Of a stretch of DNA of 64,000 nt, positions 54,059-63,100 are shown in pieces. The translations under genes were made by a program, and so were the position numbers. How positions within the stretch are numbered: position 1 is the first letter of the stretch; each line of letters opens with the position of its first letter. Origin of the DNA: Sterolibacterium sp964437515 (GTDB lineage Bacteria; Pseudomonadota; Gammaproteobacteria; Burkholderiales; Rhodocyclaceae); the NCBI GenBank assembly GCA_964437515.1, contig CAYTHB010000005.1, positions 1 through 64,000 on the forward strand, written 5' to 3'. The notes beneath the pieces were generated by a model, which had not been told where the DNA came from, ran no database searches, and saw nothing but the letters and a program-made list of their open reading frames with translations.

Positions 54059-54097
54059 GTGATTGAGTGTGATTGAGTGTGATTGAGTGTGATTGAG
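54059..54097. repeat. Tandem 10-bp repeat, nearly four copies
   Basis: GATTGAGTGT is repeated three full times plus a fourth copy cut after 7 bases (GATTGAG) in the divergent nodT-aroK gap, 100-138 bp upstream of the aroK start. The 10-bp period places each unit on the same face of the helix. Length may vary between strains. Confidence 0.9.
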
Positions 54098-54196
54098 CAA
54101 ACCAAGCCCGTGATTGTCGTTGCACGTTACAATAATGAAGTGAATAAAAATGCTCTCTATCCCGCGCCGACCCTGTCTGATGTCGATACAGGCAAG

Positions 54197-54739
54197 ATGA
54201 CCGAACCTGGCATTCTCGTCGGTCGCAATCTGTATCTCGTTGGCCTTATGGGTGCCGGTAAAACCACCGTTGGTCGCCAGTTGGCCAAGCGACTGGGGCG
54301 GCGTTTTGTCGATTCCGATCATGAAATCGAAGCACGCACCGGTGTGCGGATTCCTACCATCTTTGAAATCGAAGGCGAAGCGGGGTTTCGCCAACGCGAA
54401 ACGCAGGTCATCGCAGAACTGGCTTGCGAACAGGGGCTGGTGGTCGCCACCGGCGGTGGGGCAGTGCTGAAACCCGAAAATCGAACCTATCTTCGCCAAA
54501 GCGGATGTGTGGTGTATCTGTGCGTCCCGCCCTTGCAGCTCTATGAGCGCACCCGCCACGACCACAATCGTCCACTGCTCAAAGTCGCTGACCCCTTGGC
54601 GCGGCTGCGTGAGCTTTATGAGCAACGCGATCCGCTCTACCGTGAGGTGGCAGATATCGTCGCCGAAAGCACGGGGGGCGGCTCGCATCATATGGTCAAA
54701 CTGATCGAACACGAGGTACGCAACCGATGCACAGCCTGA
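54197..54739 (+). CDS. aroK: Shikimate kinase
   Basis: AroK, 180 aa, phosphorylates shikimate in aromatic amino acid synthesis. The P-loop GLMGAGKTT lies at residues 16-24, with Asp in FVDSDHEIEARTG, Arg in EAGFRQRETQVI, and GGGAVL. ATG 54197 gives the usual N-terminus; the frame is open from 54083. It overlaps aroB by 13 bases, so translation is coupled. Confidence 0.95.
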   Translation: MTEPGILVGRNLYLVGLMGAGKTTVGRQLAKRLGRRFVDSDHEIEARTGVRIPTIFEIEGEAGFRQRETQVIAELACEQGLVVATGGGAVLKPENRTYLRQSGCVVYLCVPPLQLYERTRHDHNRPLLKVADPLARLRELYEQRDPLYREVADIVAESTGGGSHHMVKLIEHEVRNRCTA

Positions 54740-55818
54740 CCGTAAGTTTAGGCGCGCGCGCCTATCCCATCCACATCGGCAACACGTTGCTGGCTCAAAC
54801 AGAGCTATTGTTGCCGCACCTGAAAACCCCGCGCGCCGCCATCGTCAGTAATACCACCGTCGCACCGCTGTATCTGGAAAAACTCGCCACACCGCTGCGC
54901 GCGGCGGGCGTGCAGATTACCGAAATCGTGCTGCCCGATGGCGAGGCGTATAAAAACTGGGAAACACTGAATACGATCTTCGATACGCTGCTGGCCGAAC
55001 GTTGCGACCGCAGCACGACCCTGATTGCGCTGGGCGGTGGGGTCATCGGCGATTTGTGCGGTTTTGCCGCCGCCAGCTATCAGCGCGGTGTGCCCTTCAT
55101 TCAGGTGCCGACCACCTTGTTGGCGCAGGTCGATTCTTCCGTCGGTGGCAAAACGGGCATCAATCATCCGCGTGGCAAGAACATGATCGGTGCATTCTGG
55201 CAGCCGCAACTAGTACTCGCTGACACGGGCACGCTGCAAACCCTACCCGAACGCGAATTTTCGGCAGGGCTGGCGGAAGTCATCAAATATGGTTTGATTC
55301 GTGACCTAGCATTTCTGGAATGGCTGGAAGCCCACATGGACGCGCTGATGGCGCGGGATGGCGCGGCACTGGCGTATGCCATCGAGCGTTCCTGCCAGAA
55401 CAAGGCCGACGTCGTGGCGGCTGATGAATTTGAAACTGCGAAAGAGGGTGGGCGCGCGCTGCTGAATCTGGGACACACTTTTGGCCACGCCATCGAAACC
55501 GGCATGGGCTATGGCGAGTGGCTGCATGGTGAAGCGGTGGCGGCGGGCACGTTGATGGCAGCGGAGCTATCGCGCCGCTTGGGTTGGCTGACGGCTGCCG
55601 ATATCAAGCGCATTCGTCATCTGTTTGAGCGTGCGAAACTGCCGGTGCGCGGTGCAGCATTGGGGGCAGAACGCTATCTGGACTTGATGGGACATGACAA
55701 AAAAGTCATCGCCGGCAAATTGCGCTTGGTGTTGTTGAAACAATTGGGTGAGGCGATCACCTGGGGCGAAGCCCCCCGCACTGAAATCATTGCTGCCATC
55801 GAGGCCTGCTGTGAGTGA
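54727..55818 (+). CDS. aroB: 3-dehydroquinate synthase
   Basis: AroB, 363 aa, converts DAHP to 3-dehydroquinate using NAD and zinc. It has the NAD-binding ALGGGVIGDLCGFAA block, the VPTTLLAQVDSSVGGKTGINHPRGKN signature, zinc ligands in LNLGHTFGHAIE and the later His in EWLHGEAVAAG. It lies in an aroK-aroB-dgt operon, a common order in beta- and gammaproteobacteria. Confidence 0.97.
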   Translation: MHSLTVSLGARAYPIHIGNTLLAQTELLLPHLKTPRAAIVSNTTVAPLYLEKLATPLRAAGVQITEIVLPDGEAYKNWETLNTIFDTLLAERCDRSTTLIALGGGVIGDLCGFAAASYQRGVPFIQVPTTLLAQVDSSVGGKTGINHPRGKNMIGAFWQPQLVLADTGTLQTLPEREFSAGLAEVIKYGLIRDLAFLEWLEAHMDALMARDGAALAYAIERSCQNKADVVAADEFETAKEGGRALLNLGHTFGHAIETGMGYGEWLHGEAVAAGTLMAAELSRRLGWLTAADIKRIRHLFERAKLPVRGAALGAERYLDLMGHDKKVIAGKLRLVLLKQLGEAITWGEAPRTEIIAAIEACCE

Positions 55819-55819
55819 A

Positions 55820-56941
55820 ATGAATCTCGCCTCCTATGCCGTCAATACCGCGAATTCGCGGGGACGGCAATATCCCGAAGCGGCTCCCAACGAACGCAGC
55901 GAATTCCAGCGCGATCGTGACCGTATCGTCCATTCCACGGCCTTTCGCCGGCTGGAATACAAAACACAGGTTTTCGTCAATCACGAAGGCGACCTGTTTC
56001 GCACACGGCTCACGCACAGTCTCGAAGTCGCGCAAATCGCCCGGGGCATTGCACGCGCCTTGCGGGTGAACGAAGACCTCGTCGAAGCCATCGCATTGGC
56101 GCACGATCTGGGGCACACCCCCTTCGGCCATGCGGGGCAGGACGCGCTCAATGAATGTATGAGCGGAGAATATGGCGGCTTTGAACACAATCTGCAAAGC
56201 CTGCGCATCATCGATGTGCTGGAAGAAAATTACGCGGCTTTCAATGGACTCAATCTATGCTTCGAGACGCGCGAAGGCATCCTCAAGCATTGTCCTCCCG
56301 CCAAGGCGCGCGCTCTCGGTGAAGTGGCACGCCGTTTTCTGGAAGATCGTCGCCCCTCGCTGGAAGCGCAAATCTGCAATCTGGCGGATGCCATCGCCTA
56401 CAACAACCATGATATCGACGACGGCCTGCGTTCCGGCTTGCTGACGCTCGAACAACTCGATGAAGTGTCCGCCTTTGCCATTCACGCCACCACGGTACGC
56501 AAGGAATATCCGGGCATCGTCGGTCGCCGCTTCATTCACGAAACCGTGCGGCGCATGATTAACGCGCAAGTCGTCGATCTGATCTCAACGACCCGCGCCA
56601 ATCTTCAGCAATACGTCCCTCAAACATTGGCGGACATCCAAGCAGCTCCTCTGCTGGTAGCCTTCAGCCCGGACATGCATGAGCGACAAAAAGGGCTCAA
56701 GGCCTTCTTGCGCGAACATCTGTATCGCCACTATCAAGTGCTGCGAATGACGCACAAGGCACGGCGCATCATTGGCGATTTGTTTGGGGTTTTCATGGAA
56801 AATCCCCATCTGCTGCCCCCACAATATCAGCAGATGGCCACCGCCGATCATGCGCGTGCTGTTGCAGATTACATCGCCGGCATGACCGATCGTTACGCCA
56901 TCCGCGAGCATCGACGCTTGTTTGCCGTGGGCGAAATCTGA
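55820..56941 (+). CDS. dgt: Deoxyguanosinetriphosphate triphosphohydrolase-like HD protein
   Basis: A 373-aa dNTPase of the Dgt (type 2) family. HD-domain metal ligands appear in RTRLTHSLEVAQIARGIAR and AHDLGHTPFGHAG, then IAYNNHDIDDGLR. It hydrolyses dNTPs to nucleoside and triphosphate in relatives. Start: ATG 55820 directly after the aroB stop; a GTG at 55811 overlapping aroB is also possible. It is the last gene of the aroK-aroB-dgt operon. Confidence 0.92.
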   Translation: MNLASYAVNTANSRGRQYPEAAPNERSEFQRDRDRIVHSTAFRRLEYKTQVFVNHEGDLFRTRLTHSLEVAQIARGIARALRVNEDLVEAIALAHDLGHTPFGHAGQDALNECMSGEYGGFEHNLQSLRIIDVLEENYAAFNGLNLCFETREGILKHCPPAKARALGEVARRFLEDRRPSLEAQICNLADAIAYNNHDIDDGLRSGLLTLEQLDEVSAFAIHATTVRKEYPGIVGRRFIHETVRRMINAQVVDLISTTRANLQQYVPQTLADIQAAPLLVAFSPDMHERQKGLKAFLREHLYRHYQVLRMTHKARRIIGDLFGVFMENPHLLPPQYQQMATADHARAVADYIAGMTDRYAIREHRRLFAVGEI

Positions 56942-56979
56942 AAACTGAAAAACCAATCGTTTTTCGTATATTTCTCGCA

Positions 56980-57435
56980 TCACACGGCGGTATCAATCAT
57001 CAAGCCTTGTTCCAACTGATGACGAATCACGTCGGGCAAGGGCTCGGCACCTGCATTCGTCACATGCACAGTGACCACATTGGCCAGACACACACATCGC
57101 CCCGCTTGAAACAATGCCATGGCGACTTCAAACGAAGCGTTGCCGATGTGAACCACGCCTGCGCAGGCTTCCAATGACTGTGGGTAATAGGCTTCATGCA
57201 GGTAATCGTAAGTCGTGCGTACCGGCAACAAGCGGTAATCCCGTTTGCGAAACAGAAAATCCTCACCAAACAGCCTCATGAAGAAGCGCGTGCGTGCTTC
57301 CTCGTGAAATTCCGCCAAAGCCAGGTTATTGAGATGCCGGAGGATATCCATATCGGCAAAACGCGGCGTCACCGGCATGGAAAATGGATAACGGCTTGCG
57401 TTAAGCAACTGGGGGGCGGGTTTTGTACGGGACAT
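56980..57435 (-). CDS. Acyl-CoA thioesterase family protein (4HBT hotdog)
   Basis: A 151-aa hotdog-fold protein. The N-terminal 4HBT pattern FADMDILRHLNNLALAEFHEEARTRFF is clear, followed by VRTTYDYLHEAYYPQSLEACAGVVHIGNASFEVAMALFQAGRCVCLANVVTVHV, the usual central helix and strands. The substrate acyl-CoA is unknown. Of two adjacent ATGs, 57435 has the better spacing (7 bases) from a GGAGG site. It stands alone, convergent with dgt. Confidence 0.82.
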   Translation of the reverse strand: MSRTKPAPQLLNASRYPFSMPVTPRFADMDILRHLNNLALAEFHEEARTRFFMRLFGEDFLFRKRDYRLLPVRTTYDYLHEAYYPQSLEACAGVVHIGNASFEVAMALFQAGRCVCLANVVTVHVTNAGAEPLPDVIRHQLEQGLMIDTAV

Positions 57436-57574
57436 CATCAATCCTCCGCCATTCAAACACCATATCGGGTAATTTCGCGGGTCATTTCAGCCAACTCCGT
57501 CTGGGCGAATAGCAAGGTTTCCAATAAAATCAACCGCTTTTGATTGCAGATGTGATTTTCTGAAAGGAGCAAAA

Positions 57575-57979
57575 ATGAGCATTGTCCTCTCTCGCCCCCG
57601 CTTGGGCAATCTGGCGCGGTGCTGGACGGTGGCCGGTATGATCGGTCTGGGTGCTTGTGTCGCGCTGACGACCACAGGCTGCTCGACGGCCGTGGGTCGG
57701 GATCTGGCCTCGCGCACCGACATCCTCAAGACCCTGCGCGAACAGGGCTATTTGTTCAATCAGCATGTGATTTCCACCGTGGCGGATAACGGCAACCCGA
57801 ATCGTGTGCGGGTCACCGGTCAGCTCGCACTCAAGTCGCCGGATGAAAGCCATGTCAAGGGCGGTCTCAAGGTCACACAAATCCAGTATGTCGTTGTTGA
57901 AAATACGAACGGCGCATGGACGGTGGCGGAAGCCCCGGTTCTGGTACGTGACCAACTGACTTCCCGCCAACGCTGGTAA
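57575..57979 (+). CDS. Hypothetical lipoprotein
   Basis: A 134-aa protein with a long signal segment (WTVAGMIGLGACVALTTTGC) and a lipobox Cys at about residue 36 (LTTTGC). The mature part has a small beta-rich pattern (GQLALKSPDESHVKGGLKVTQIQYVVVENTNGAWTVAEAPVL). I do not recognise a family. The ribosome-binding site GAAAGGAG is good. It lies 36 bases upstream of the CruF-like gene, likely in the same transcript. Confidence 0.7.
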   Translation: MSIVLSRPRLGNLARCWTVAGMIGLGACVALTTTGCSTAVGRDLASRTDILKTLREQGYLFNQHVISTVADNGNPNRVRVTGQLALKSPDESHVKGGLKVTQIQYVVVENTNGAWTVAEAPVLVRDQLTSRQRW

Positions 57980-58015
57980 TCAGCGCTTGATTCTCTCATT
58001 TCTGGACGGAACACT

Positions 58016-59026
58016 ATGAACACTACCTCCTCTCTCCAGCCGACCTACGGCTACACGCTGGAACAGGCCGAGCGTGGCCGCCGCGTTTTCTTTCTCTCAC
58101 TGGTCGGTGCACTGGGCATTCCTCTGCTGCTCTTCGGTCTGCGTCTGGCGTATGGCCCCGAACAGATGCAGCTCTGGTGGGAATCCGCCAAGGTGGCACC
58201 GCAAACGCAACCGCAAGTCTTCACCAATGTGTGGATGACCTTTGTCGGTATCGGCATCGTCATCTGGCATTCCAGTGTGGTCAAAGGCTGGGCGCGTACC
58301 GTGGCCTGTATTGGTGTCGGTTTCACGATCGCCTGGTTCTTCGAATACCTCGGCACCAACTTTGATACAGGCGGCATCTTCGGTCCGTATCACTACAACG
58401 ACACCTTGTTGCAAGGCCACTTCCTCGGTGTGCCTTGGGTGGTGGCCATGGGTTGGGAATCCTTCGCCTATCCGGCGTTCTACATGGTGCTCTACCTGCT
58501 GCCCAGCGAGCAGATGGGCGCGGAAACCTCGTGGATGAAGCGACTCATCAACATCTCCCTGATTTCGACGCTCGGTGGGCTGTTCTGCGTGGTGCTGGAT
58601 TTCATCGTCGATCCGATCTCGGTCGAGGCAGGTAACTTCACTTGGCACGTGAATGGCGGTGTCTATCCGTGGCTTGAAGGCAGTGGTGAGCCGATCACCA
58701 ACTTCCTCGGCTGGTGGATCTGCGGCTTCACCATGATGGTGGCTTGGGTGTTCATCCTCCAGACCACCCCGTCGAAACGCCATGTGCGCTCGAAGTATCT
58801 CGATATCTACATTCCGCTGGCACTCTATGCGACCTGGTTTACCAATTACATGTCGCAGGAAATATTGATGCAGCAGCGTGATGATGTCATTACCTTCGGC
58901 CTGTTTGGTCCCGGCGGTGTCATCCTCATCGTCCTGATCAAGGTATTGCTGGAGCGTCAGGGTTACCAGCCCAACCCCATTGGACATGACATGGCGCGAT
59001 CCGCCATGCATCAGCAAATACGCTGA
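58016..59026 (+). CDS. Carotenoid biosynthesis protein, CruF-like (DUF422)
   Basis: A 336-aa polytopic membrane protein with about seven to eight helices. The CruF/DUF422 pattern is visible: WFFEYLGTNFDTGGIFGPYHYNDTLL, VPWVVAMGWESFAYPAFYMVLYLLP, VLDFIVDPISVEAGNFTWHVNGGVYP and GEPITNFLGWWICGF. CruF proteins hydrate carotenoid ends (1',2'-hydratase). No phytoene synthase, desaturase or cyclase gene is near, so the substrate could be a different isoprenoid or lipid (inference). Confidence 0.78.
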   Translation: MNTTSSLQPTYGYTLEQAERGRRVFFLSLVGALGIPLLLFGLRLAYGPEQMQLWWESAKVAPQTQPQVFTNVWMTFVGIGIVIWHSSVVKGWARTVACIGVGFTIAWFFEYLGTNFDTGGIFGPYHYNDTLLQGHFLGVPWVVAMGWESFAYPAFYMVLYLLPSEQMGAETSWMKRLINISLISTLGGLFCVVLDFIVDPISVEAGNFTWHVNGGVYPWLEGSGEPITNFLGWWICGFTMMVAWVFILQTTPSKRHVRSKYLDIYIPLALYATWFTNYMSQEILMQQRDDVITFGLFGPGGVILIVLIKVLLERQGYQPNPIGHDMARSAMHQQIR

Positions 59027-59276
59027 ATACGCACTCCATACTTTCGGTGATGGGTGAGGGGTGACCTCCCCTCACCGAGAGCCAGCTCCCATCCTCCAAA
59101 ACACGCAACGAAATTTGTCACTGGACGATCAAAAGATCGTTAGAATCGATGTCCACCGTTTCAGACATGGCGCGTTAGTGACATGTCACCCCCGACAAAA
59201 AGATGGCGCAGCATGACTGTAACGCCACGAAACTGGGGTTCGGTGATCATTTCATATTTGGAGAGGAGCAATTGTA

Positions 59277-60668
59277 ATGACGCGTTTCAAACATCTGAAA
59301 GTGCTGTTTTCAGTCGCTGCCATGCTGGGCGCCAGCGGTGCAGTTCATGCAAAATCAAGCCCGGATGAGCTTGCCAAATTGGGCAAGGAACTCACCTGTA
59401 TGGGTGCTGAAAAAGCCGGCTCCGCCAGTGGTGTCGCCGAATATACGGGCAAGTGGGCAGGCGTTGCCCCCGGCATGACGGCAGAAATCGGCAAGCACCC
59501 GACCGATCCTTACGCCAGCGAAAAAGCATTGTTTACCATCACCGCGCAAAATATGGCGCAGTACGGTGACAAGCTCTCCGAGGGTCAGAAGGCGATGTTC
59601 AAGAAATATCCCACCTTCAAAATGCATGTCTATCCTTCGCATCGCGACTTCCGTTACGACGATTCGGTGTGCAAGGTTGTTGCCAAGAATGGTGCGGAAA
59701 CCGAAATCGCCGCCGATGGCAAGAAGTTGAACAATTACTATATGGGGGCGATCCCCTTCCCCTTCCCGAAATCCGGTACGGAAGCTGTCTGGAACGGCAT
59801 GTTCCCGACGCTGACCAATGTTGAAGCGCGTGACGAAGATGCCGCCGTGGTCTATCCCAACGGCAACATCACTTGGGGTGAGCAGGAAATGCGCCAGTAC
59901 TGCCGTCGCAATGACCCCAAGCTGCGCGGTCAGAAGTCCGACGGTGCGGCCGTCTATGTACGTCTGGTCACCATCATGCCGGAACGCAACAAGGGTGAGG
60001 TCATCAAGACCATCGACAACTTCACCCAGGAAGCCGATGCCCGTCTGGCCTGGCAGTACATCCCTGCGGTGCGTCGCGTACGTCAAGCACCGGGCTTCGG
60101 CTTCGACAGCCCGATTCCTTCCACTTCGAACACCGTCGTGGTAGATGAAGTCCGCATGTACAACGGCTCAGCCGAGCGTTACAACTGGAAGCTGGTCGGC
60201 AAGAAGGAAATGTACATTCCGTACAACAATTTCCGTCTCGAAGCCAAGGATGTCGGCGCCAACAAGTATGCCAATCTGCTCAAACCCCATCACGAAAATC
60301 CTGATTTCGTGCGCTGGGAATTGCACCGCGTCTATGTGCTGGAAGGCAAGCTGAAAGACGGCTACCGTCACCTGTATCCGACGCGTATCGTCTATGCCGA
60401 CGAAGACACTTGGCTGTACGTCATGTCGGATATCTACGATGCCAAGGGCAGCTTGTGGCGTTATAACTGGGTCAATAACTTCTACGCACCCGGCCCCAAA
60501 GTGTTTGCTCAAGGCAGTGCCTTCTATCATGACCTGACCGCAGGCACTTACACCGCCTTCGATCTCATGCAAGGCAAATCCCAGTATCTCGTCGTCGATA
60601 AACCCGGTGCTGACTACGGTAATGTCGATTTTTATTCCAACGACAACATGAAAGCCAGCGGGTACTGA
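59277..60668 (+). CDS. DUF1329 family exported protein (third copy)
   Basis: A 463-aa DUF1329 protein with signal peptide (VLFSVAAMLGASGAVHA) and mature start KSSPDELAKLGKELTCMGAEKAG. It is nearly the same as the protein at 26888 over most of its length, with the same FRYDD, GFGFDSP and NDNMKASGY blocks. GGAGAGGAGC precedes the start. It has no DUF1302 partner beside it; a convergent TonB-receptor gene follows, with a strong terminator between them. The 250 bases upstream carry an inverted repeat (ACGATC-AAAA-GATCGT near 59129). Confidence 0.9.
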   Translation: MTRFKHLKVLFSVAAMLGASGAVHAKSSPDELAKLGKELTCMGAEKAGSASGVAEYTGKWAGVAPGMTAEIGKHPTDPYASEKALFTITAQNMAQYGDKLSEGQKAMFKKYPTFKMHVYPSHRDFRYDDSVCKVVAKNGAETEIAADGKKLNNYYMGAIPFPFPKSGTEAVWNGMFPTLTNVEARDEDAAVVYPNGNITWGEQEMRQYCRRNDPKLRGQKSDGAAVYVRLVTIMPERNKGEVIKTIDNFTQEADARLAWQYIPAVRRVRQAPGFGFDSPIPSTSNTVVVDEVRMYNGSAERYNWKLVGKKEMYIPYNNFRLEAKDVGANKYANLLKPHHENPDFVRWELHRVYVLEGKLKDGYRHLYPTRIVYADEDTWLYVMSDIYDAKGSLWRYNWVNNFYAPGPKVFAQGSAFYHDLTAGTYTAFDLMQGKSQYLVVDKPGADYGNVDFYSNDNMKASGY

Positions 60669-60711
60669 TTGACGGATCTTGATTGATCTGCCGATCTCAC
60701 GGCTGTCAGTA

Positions 60712-60745
60712 AAAACGCCCTGCATCTTCCGATGCAGGGCGTTTT
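60712..60745. terminator. Strong bidirectional terminator
   Basis: AAAACGCCCTGCATC and GATGCAGGGCGTTTT form a 15-bp stem with a 4-base loop (TTCC) and T/A tracts on both sides. It would end both the DUF1329 gene and the convergent TonB-receptor gene. Confidence 0.92.
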
Positions 60746-60793
60746 CTTTGGGCTGGAGAGTGGAAAGTGGAAAGTGGAAAGTGGAGAGGAGGA

Positions 60794-62989
60794 TCAATAA
60801 TCGTAAATCACATCCACACCCAGCGTCCGGCGTTCGCCGTATTGCGCGCTCAGTCCGCCGCCGCCCAGATTGGTCGTCGCGCGACGGTATTCCTTGTCGG
60901 CCAGGTTTTTGCCCCATACGGCCACACGCAGCGTACCTTGCGGCAAGCGAATATCACCTAACTGAATACGTCCATCCCAGAGGCCATAGCCTTTGGTATA
61001 CGTATCATGCGCCGGACCGGCGTAGAACGCGCTTTGCCATTTGTAGTCGAGGCTGGCCGTAAGTTTGCCATAGCTCATGCGCGCACCATCGTAACGCAGT
61101 CCTGCACCGGCCTGACCTTTCGGTGAATTGGGTAAATGGCGTTGCGCAGCAATATTGTTACCAAAGCGATCCGTATAGACCTGATATTCCGACTGCAACC
61201 AAGTGTAGAAAACATTGGCTGTCCAGCCTTGGGTCAAAAGGGCGTTCAATTCGACTTCCGCCCCCTGAATACGCGCTTTGCCAGCATTTACCGTATCGGT
61301 AAAGATGGGGATCGCCAGCTGTTGATCCACTTGCTGATTGGTATAGCGATTGACGAATGCAGCGGTATTGAAGCGCAGACGGCGATCCAGCAGATTGGTT
61401 TTCAAGCCGATTTCTGTGGATCGCACATTTTCCGGGTTGAAACCATTGCCGAAGCTGGAATAGGGGCTGCGCGTATTGAAGCCTCCGGCGCGATAACCGT
61501 TCGCCACTTTGGCATAAGCGTTGATGTCATCCGTAAAGGCGTAATCCGCCGTATAGGTCGGGGTAAATTTGTTGAAGCTGCGATCGCCCACCACGGTAAT
61601 GCCATTGGAAGTAGGGGCAAAGCCACTGGTGATGAAGTTTTTGCTTGCCATGCGTTGATCGTGTGTCTGACGAATTCCCACCGTCAATCGTAAGCGATCT
61701 TCCAGAACAGGGGGTTTCCATGTCGCCTGCCCGTACAGCGCGGTGGATTTCGATTCCGAATTCACCCGCCAGACATCCACCATTGAACCGCCATAATCGG
61801 ATTTGATGAACTCATCCGCACTTTCCTTGTAGTAAAACAGCCCGCCCACATATTCGAGGCGATGATCGAAGGCATCGCCAATCGCCTGAAACTCCTGCGA
61901 GAACTGATCCTGACTCTGGTCACCCTTCTGGGTGAAGATGTCGATATAGCTCTGGCTCAGATTGTTGTTCATCTTTCGCCAGGCCGTAATTGACTTCAGG
62001 GTGATCGCATCCAGTGCCCAGCTCAAGGTCAGATTTTGACCATCAATCTTGGTCTGGCTGGGTGTTAGCCCCTTGGGAGTCAGGCTGTATTCCTGATGGC
62101 CATCCACGGCTTTGGGACCGCTGATCTTCTGGAAAAACACATTGCCATACGTCATTTTCGAATGATCGAAACTTAAATCGGCCTTGAAGTTATCAGTGGC
62201 CAGCAGGCGCACGGCCAATCGCGCGGCCTCATTGTCTTCTTCGTTGAAATCTGTCTGGTTCGGTAGCGTCGTATTCAGATTCTTGACCCAACCATCTTTG
62301 GATGAACGCAAATAGGAAAAGCGCGTGTAGAGGGTTTCCGACAAAGGAGCATTGATGCGCGTCTTGCTGGCAAACTGCCCCCGGTTTCCTGCAGTGAGCG
62401 TCTGTTCGAAAGAAAAATCACGTTCTGGCTTGACGGTAATGAAGTTGATGGCACCCGCCGTTGTATTGCGGCCATAGAGCGTCCCCTGAGGGCCACGCAA
62501 CACTTCGACCCGTTCCAGATCCGCAATATCCGATGCCAGCCCGACACTACGCCCCAGAGGAACACCATCGATGTAAATACTGAAGGCATTGTCTTTGGTG
62601 GATTGAGCATCGTTGTTGCTAAACCCACGGATGGACAGATTGGGTGCAGCGCGATTTCCGGTGAAAGGAACGATATTGACGGAGGGCAGCTTGTTGGTCA
62701 TATCCATCAGGTTCTCGATGCGCATGACTTCCAGATCACGTGCCGTCAGTGCCGTAATGGCAATGGGCGTTTTCTGTAATGATTCCTTGCGCTTTTGTGC
62801 GGTGACGATGACTTCTTCAAGCTTGCTGCCGTCATTGCCGCCGGTCGGTCGGTCGGCCTTTTTGTCGCTTGCCGGAGCGAGTGTCTCGGCTTGCGCCATT
62901 CCGGCATAAGCACCGATGACGCCGGCCAAAGCCAGTGTCATCACTGACAAGCTCATGTGTGTCGATGATGTAGATAAACGATGTCGCAT
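60794..62989 (-). CDS. TonB-dependent outer-membrane receptor
   Basis: A 731-aa TonB-dependent receptor. The signal peptide is in the first 35 residues (ending AQA), followed by a TonB-box region (EEVIVTAQKR), a plug domain (SIRGFSNNDAQST..., VEVLRGPQGTLYGRNTTAGAINFIT) and a 22-strand barrel pattern with TRFSYLRSSKDGWVKN, NPENVRSTEIGLKTNL and a C-terminal aromatic residue (VDVIYDY). EEVIVTAQKRKE-type receptors often take up hydrophobic organics or siderophores. A GGGGAG site precedes the ATG. No Fur-box was identified. Confidence 0.93.
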   Translation of the reverse strand: MRHRLSTSSTHMSLSVMTLALAGVIGAYAGMAQAETLAPASDKKADRPTGGNDGSKLEEVIVTAQKRKESLQKTPIAITALTARDLEVMRIENLMDMTNKLPSVNIVPFTGNRAAPNLSIRGFSNNDAQSTKDNAFSIYIDGVPLGRSVGLASDIADLERVEVLRGPQGTLYGRNTTAGAINFITVKPERDFSFEQTLTAGNRGQFASKTRINAPLSETLYTRFSYLRSSKDGWVKNLNTTLPNQTDFNEEDNEAARLAVRLLATDNFKADLSFDHSKMTYGNVFFQKISGPKAVDGHQEYSLTPKGLTPSQTKIDGQNLTLSWALDAITLKSITAWRKMNNNLSQSYIDIFTQKGDQSQDQFSQEFQAIGDAFDHRLEYVGGLFYYKESADEFIKSDYGGSMVDVWRVNSESKSTALYGQATWKPPVLEDRLRLTVGIRQTHDQRMASKNFITSGFAPTSNGITVVGDRSFNKFTPTYTADYAFTDDINAYAKVANGYRAGGFNTRSPYSSFGNGFNPENVRSTEIGLKTNLLDRRLRFNTAAFVNRYTNQQVDQQLAIPIFTDTVNAGKARIQGAEVELNALLTQGWTANVFYTWLQSEYQVYTDRFGNNIAAQRHLPNSPKGQAGAGLRYDGARMSYGKLTASLDYKWQSAFYAGPAHDTYTKGYGLWDGRIQLGDIRLPQGTLRVAVWGKNLADKEYRRATTNLGGGGLSAQYGERRTLGVDVIYDY

Positions 62990-63100
62990 ACAATCTCCCC
63001 TTTGTCTTTAGTTTTAGATATGTCTGCTCAAAATCAGGAAAATCCTACCATATCGCGAGGGATACAATATGCTTTTTAAAAATAACAGAGAGGTATTTCC

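Noticed and set aside
59115..59146. Sigma-70 promoter TTGTCA / TAGAAT before the third DUF1329 gene
   Set aside because: The spacing is 20 bases, too long for a confident call.
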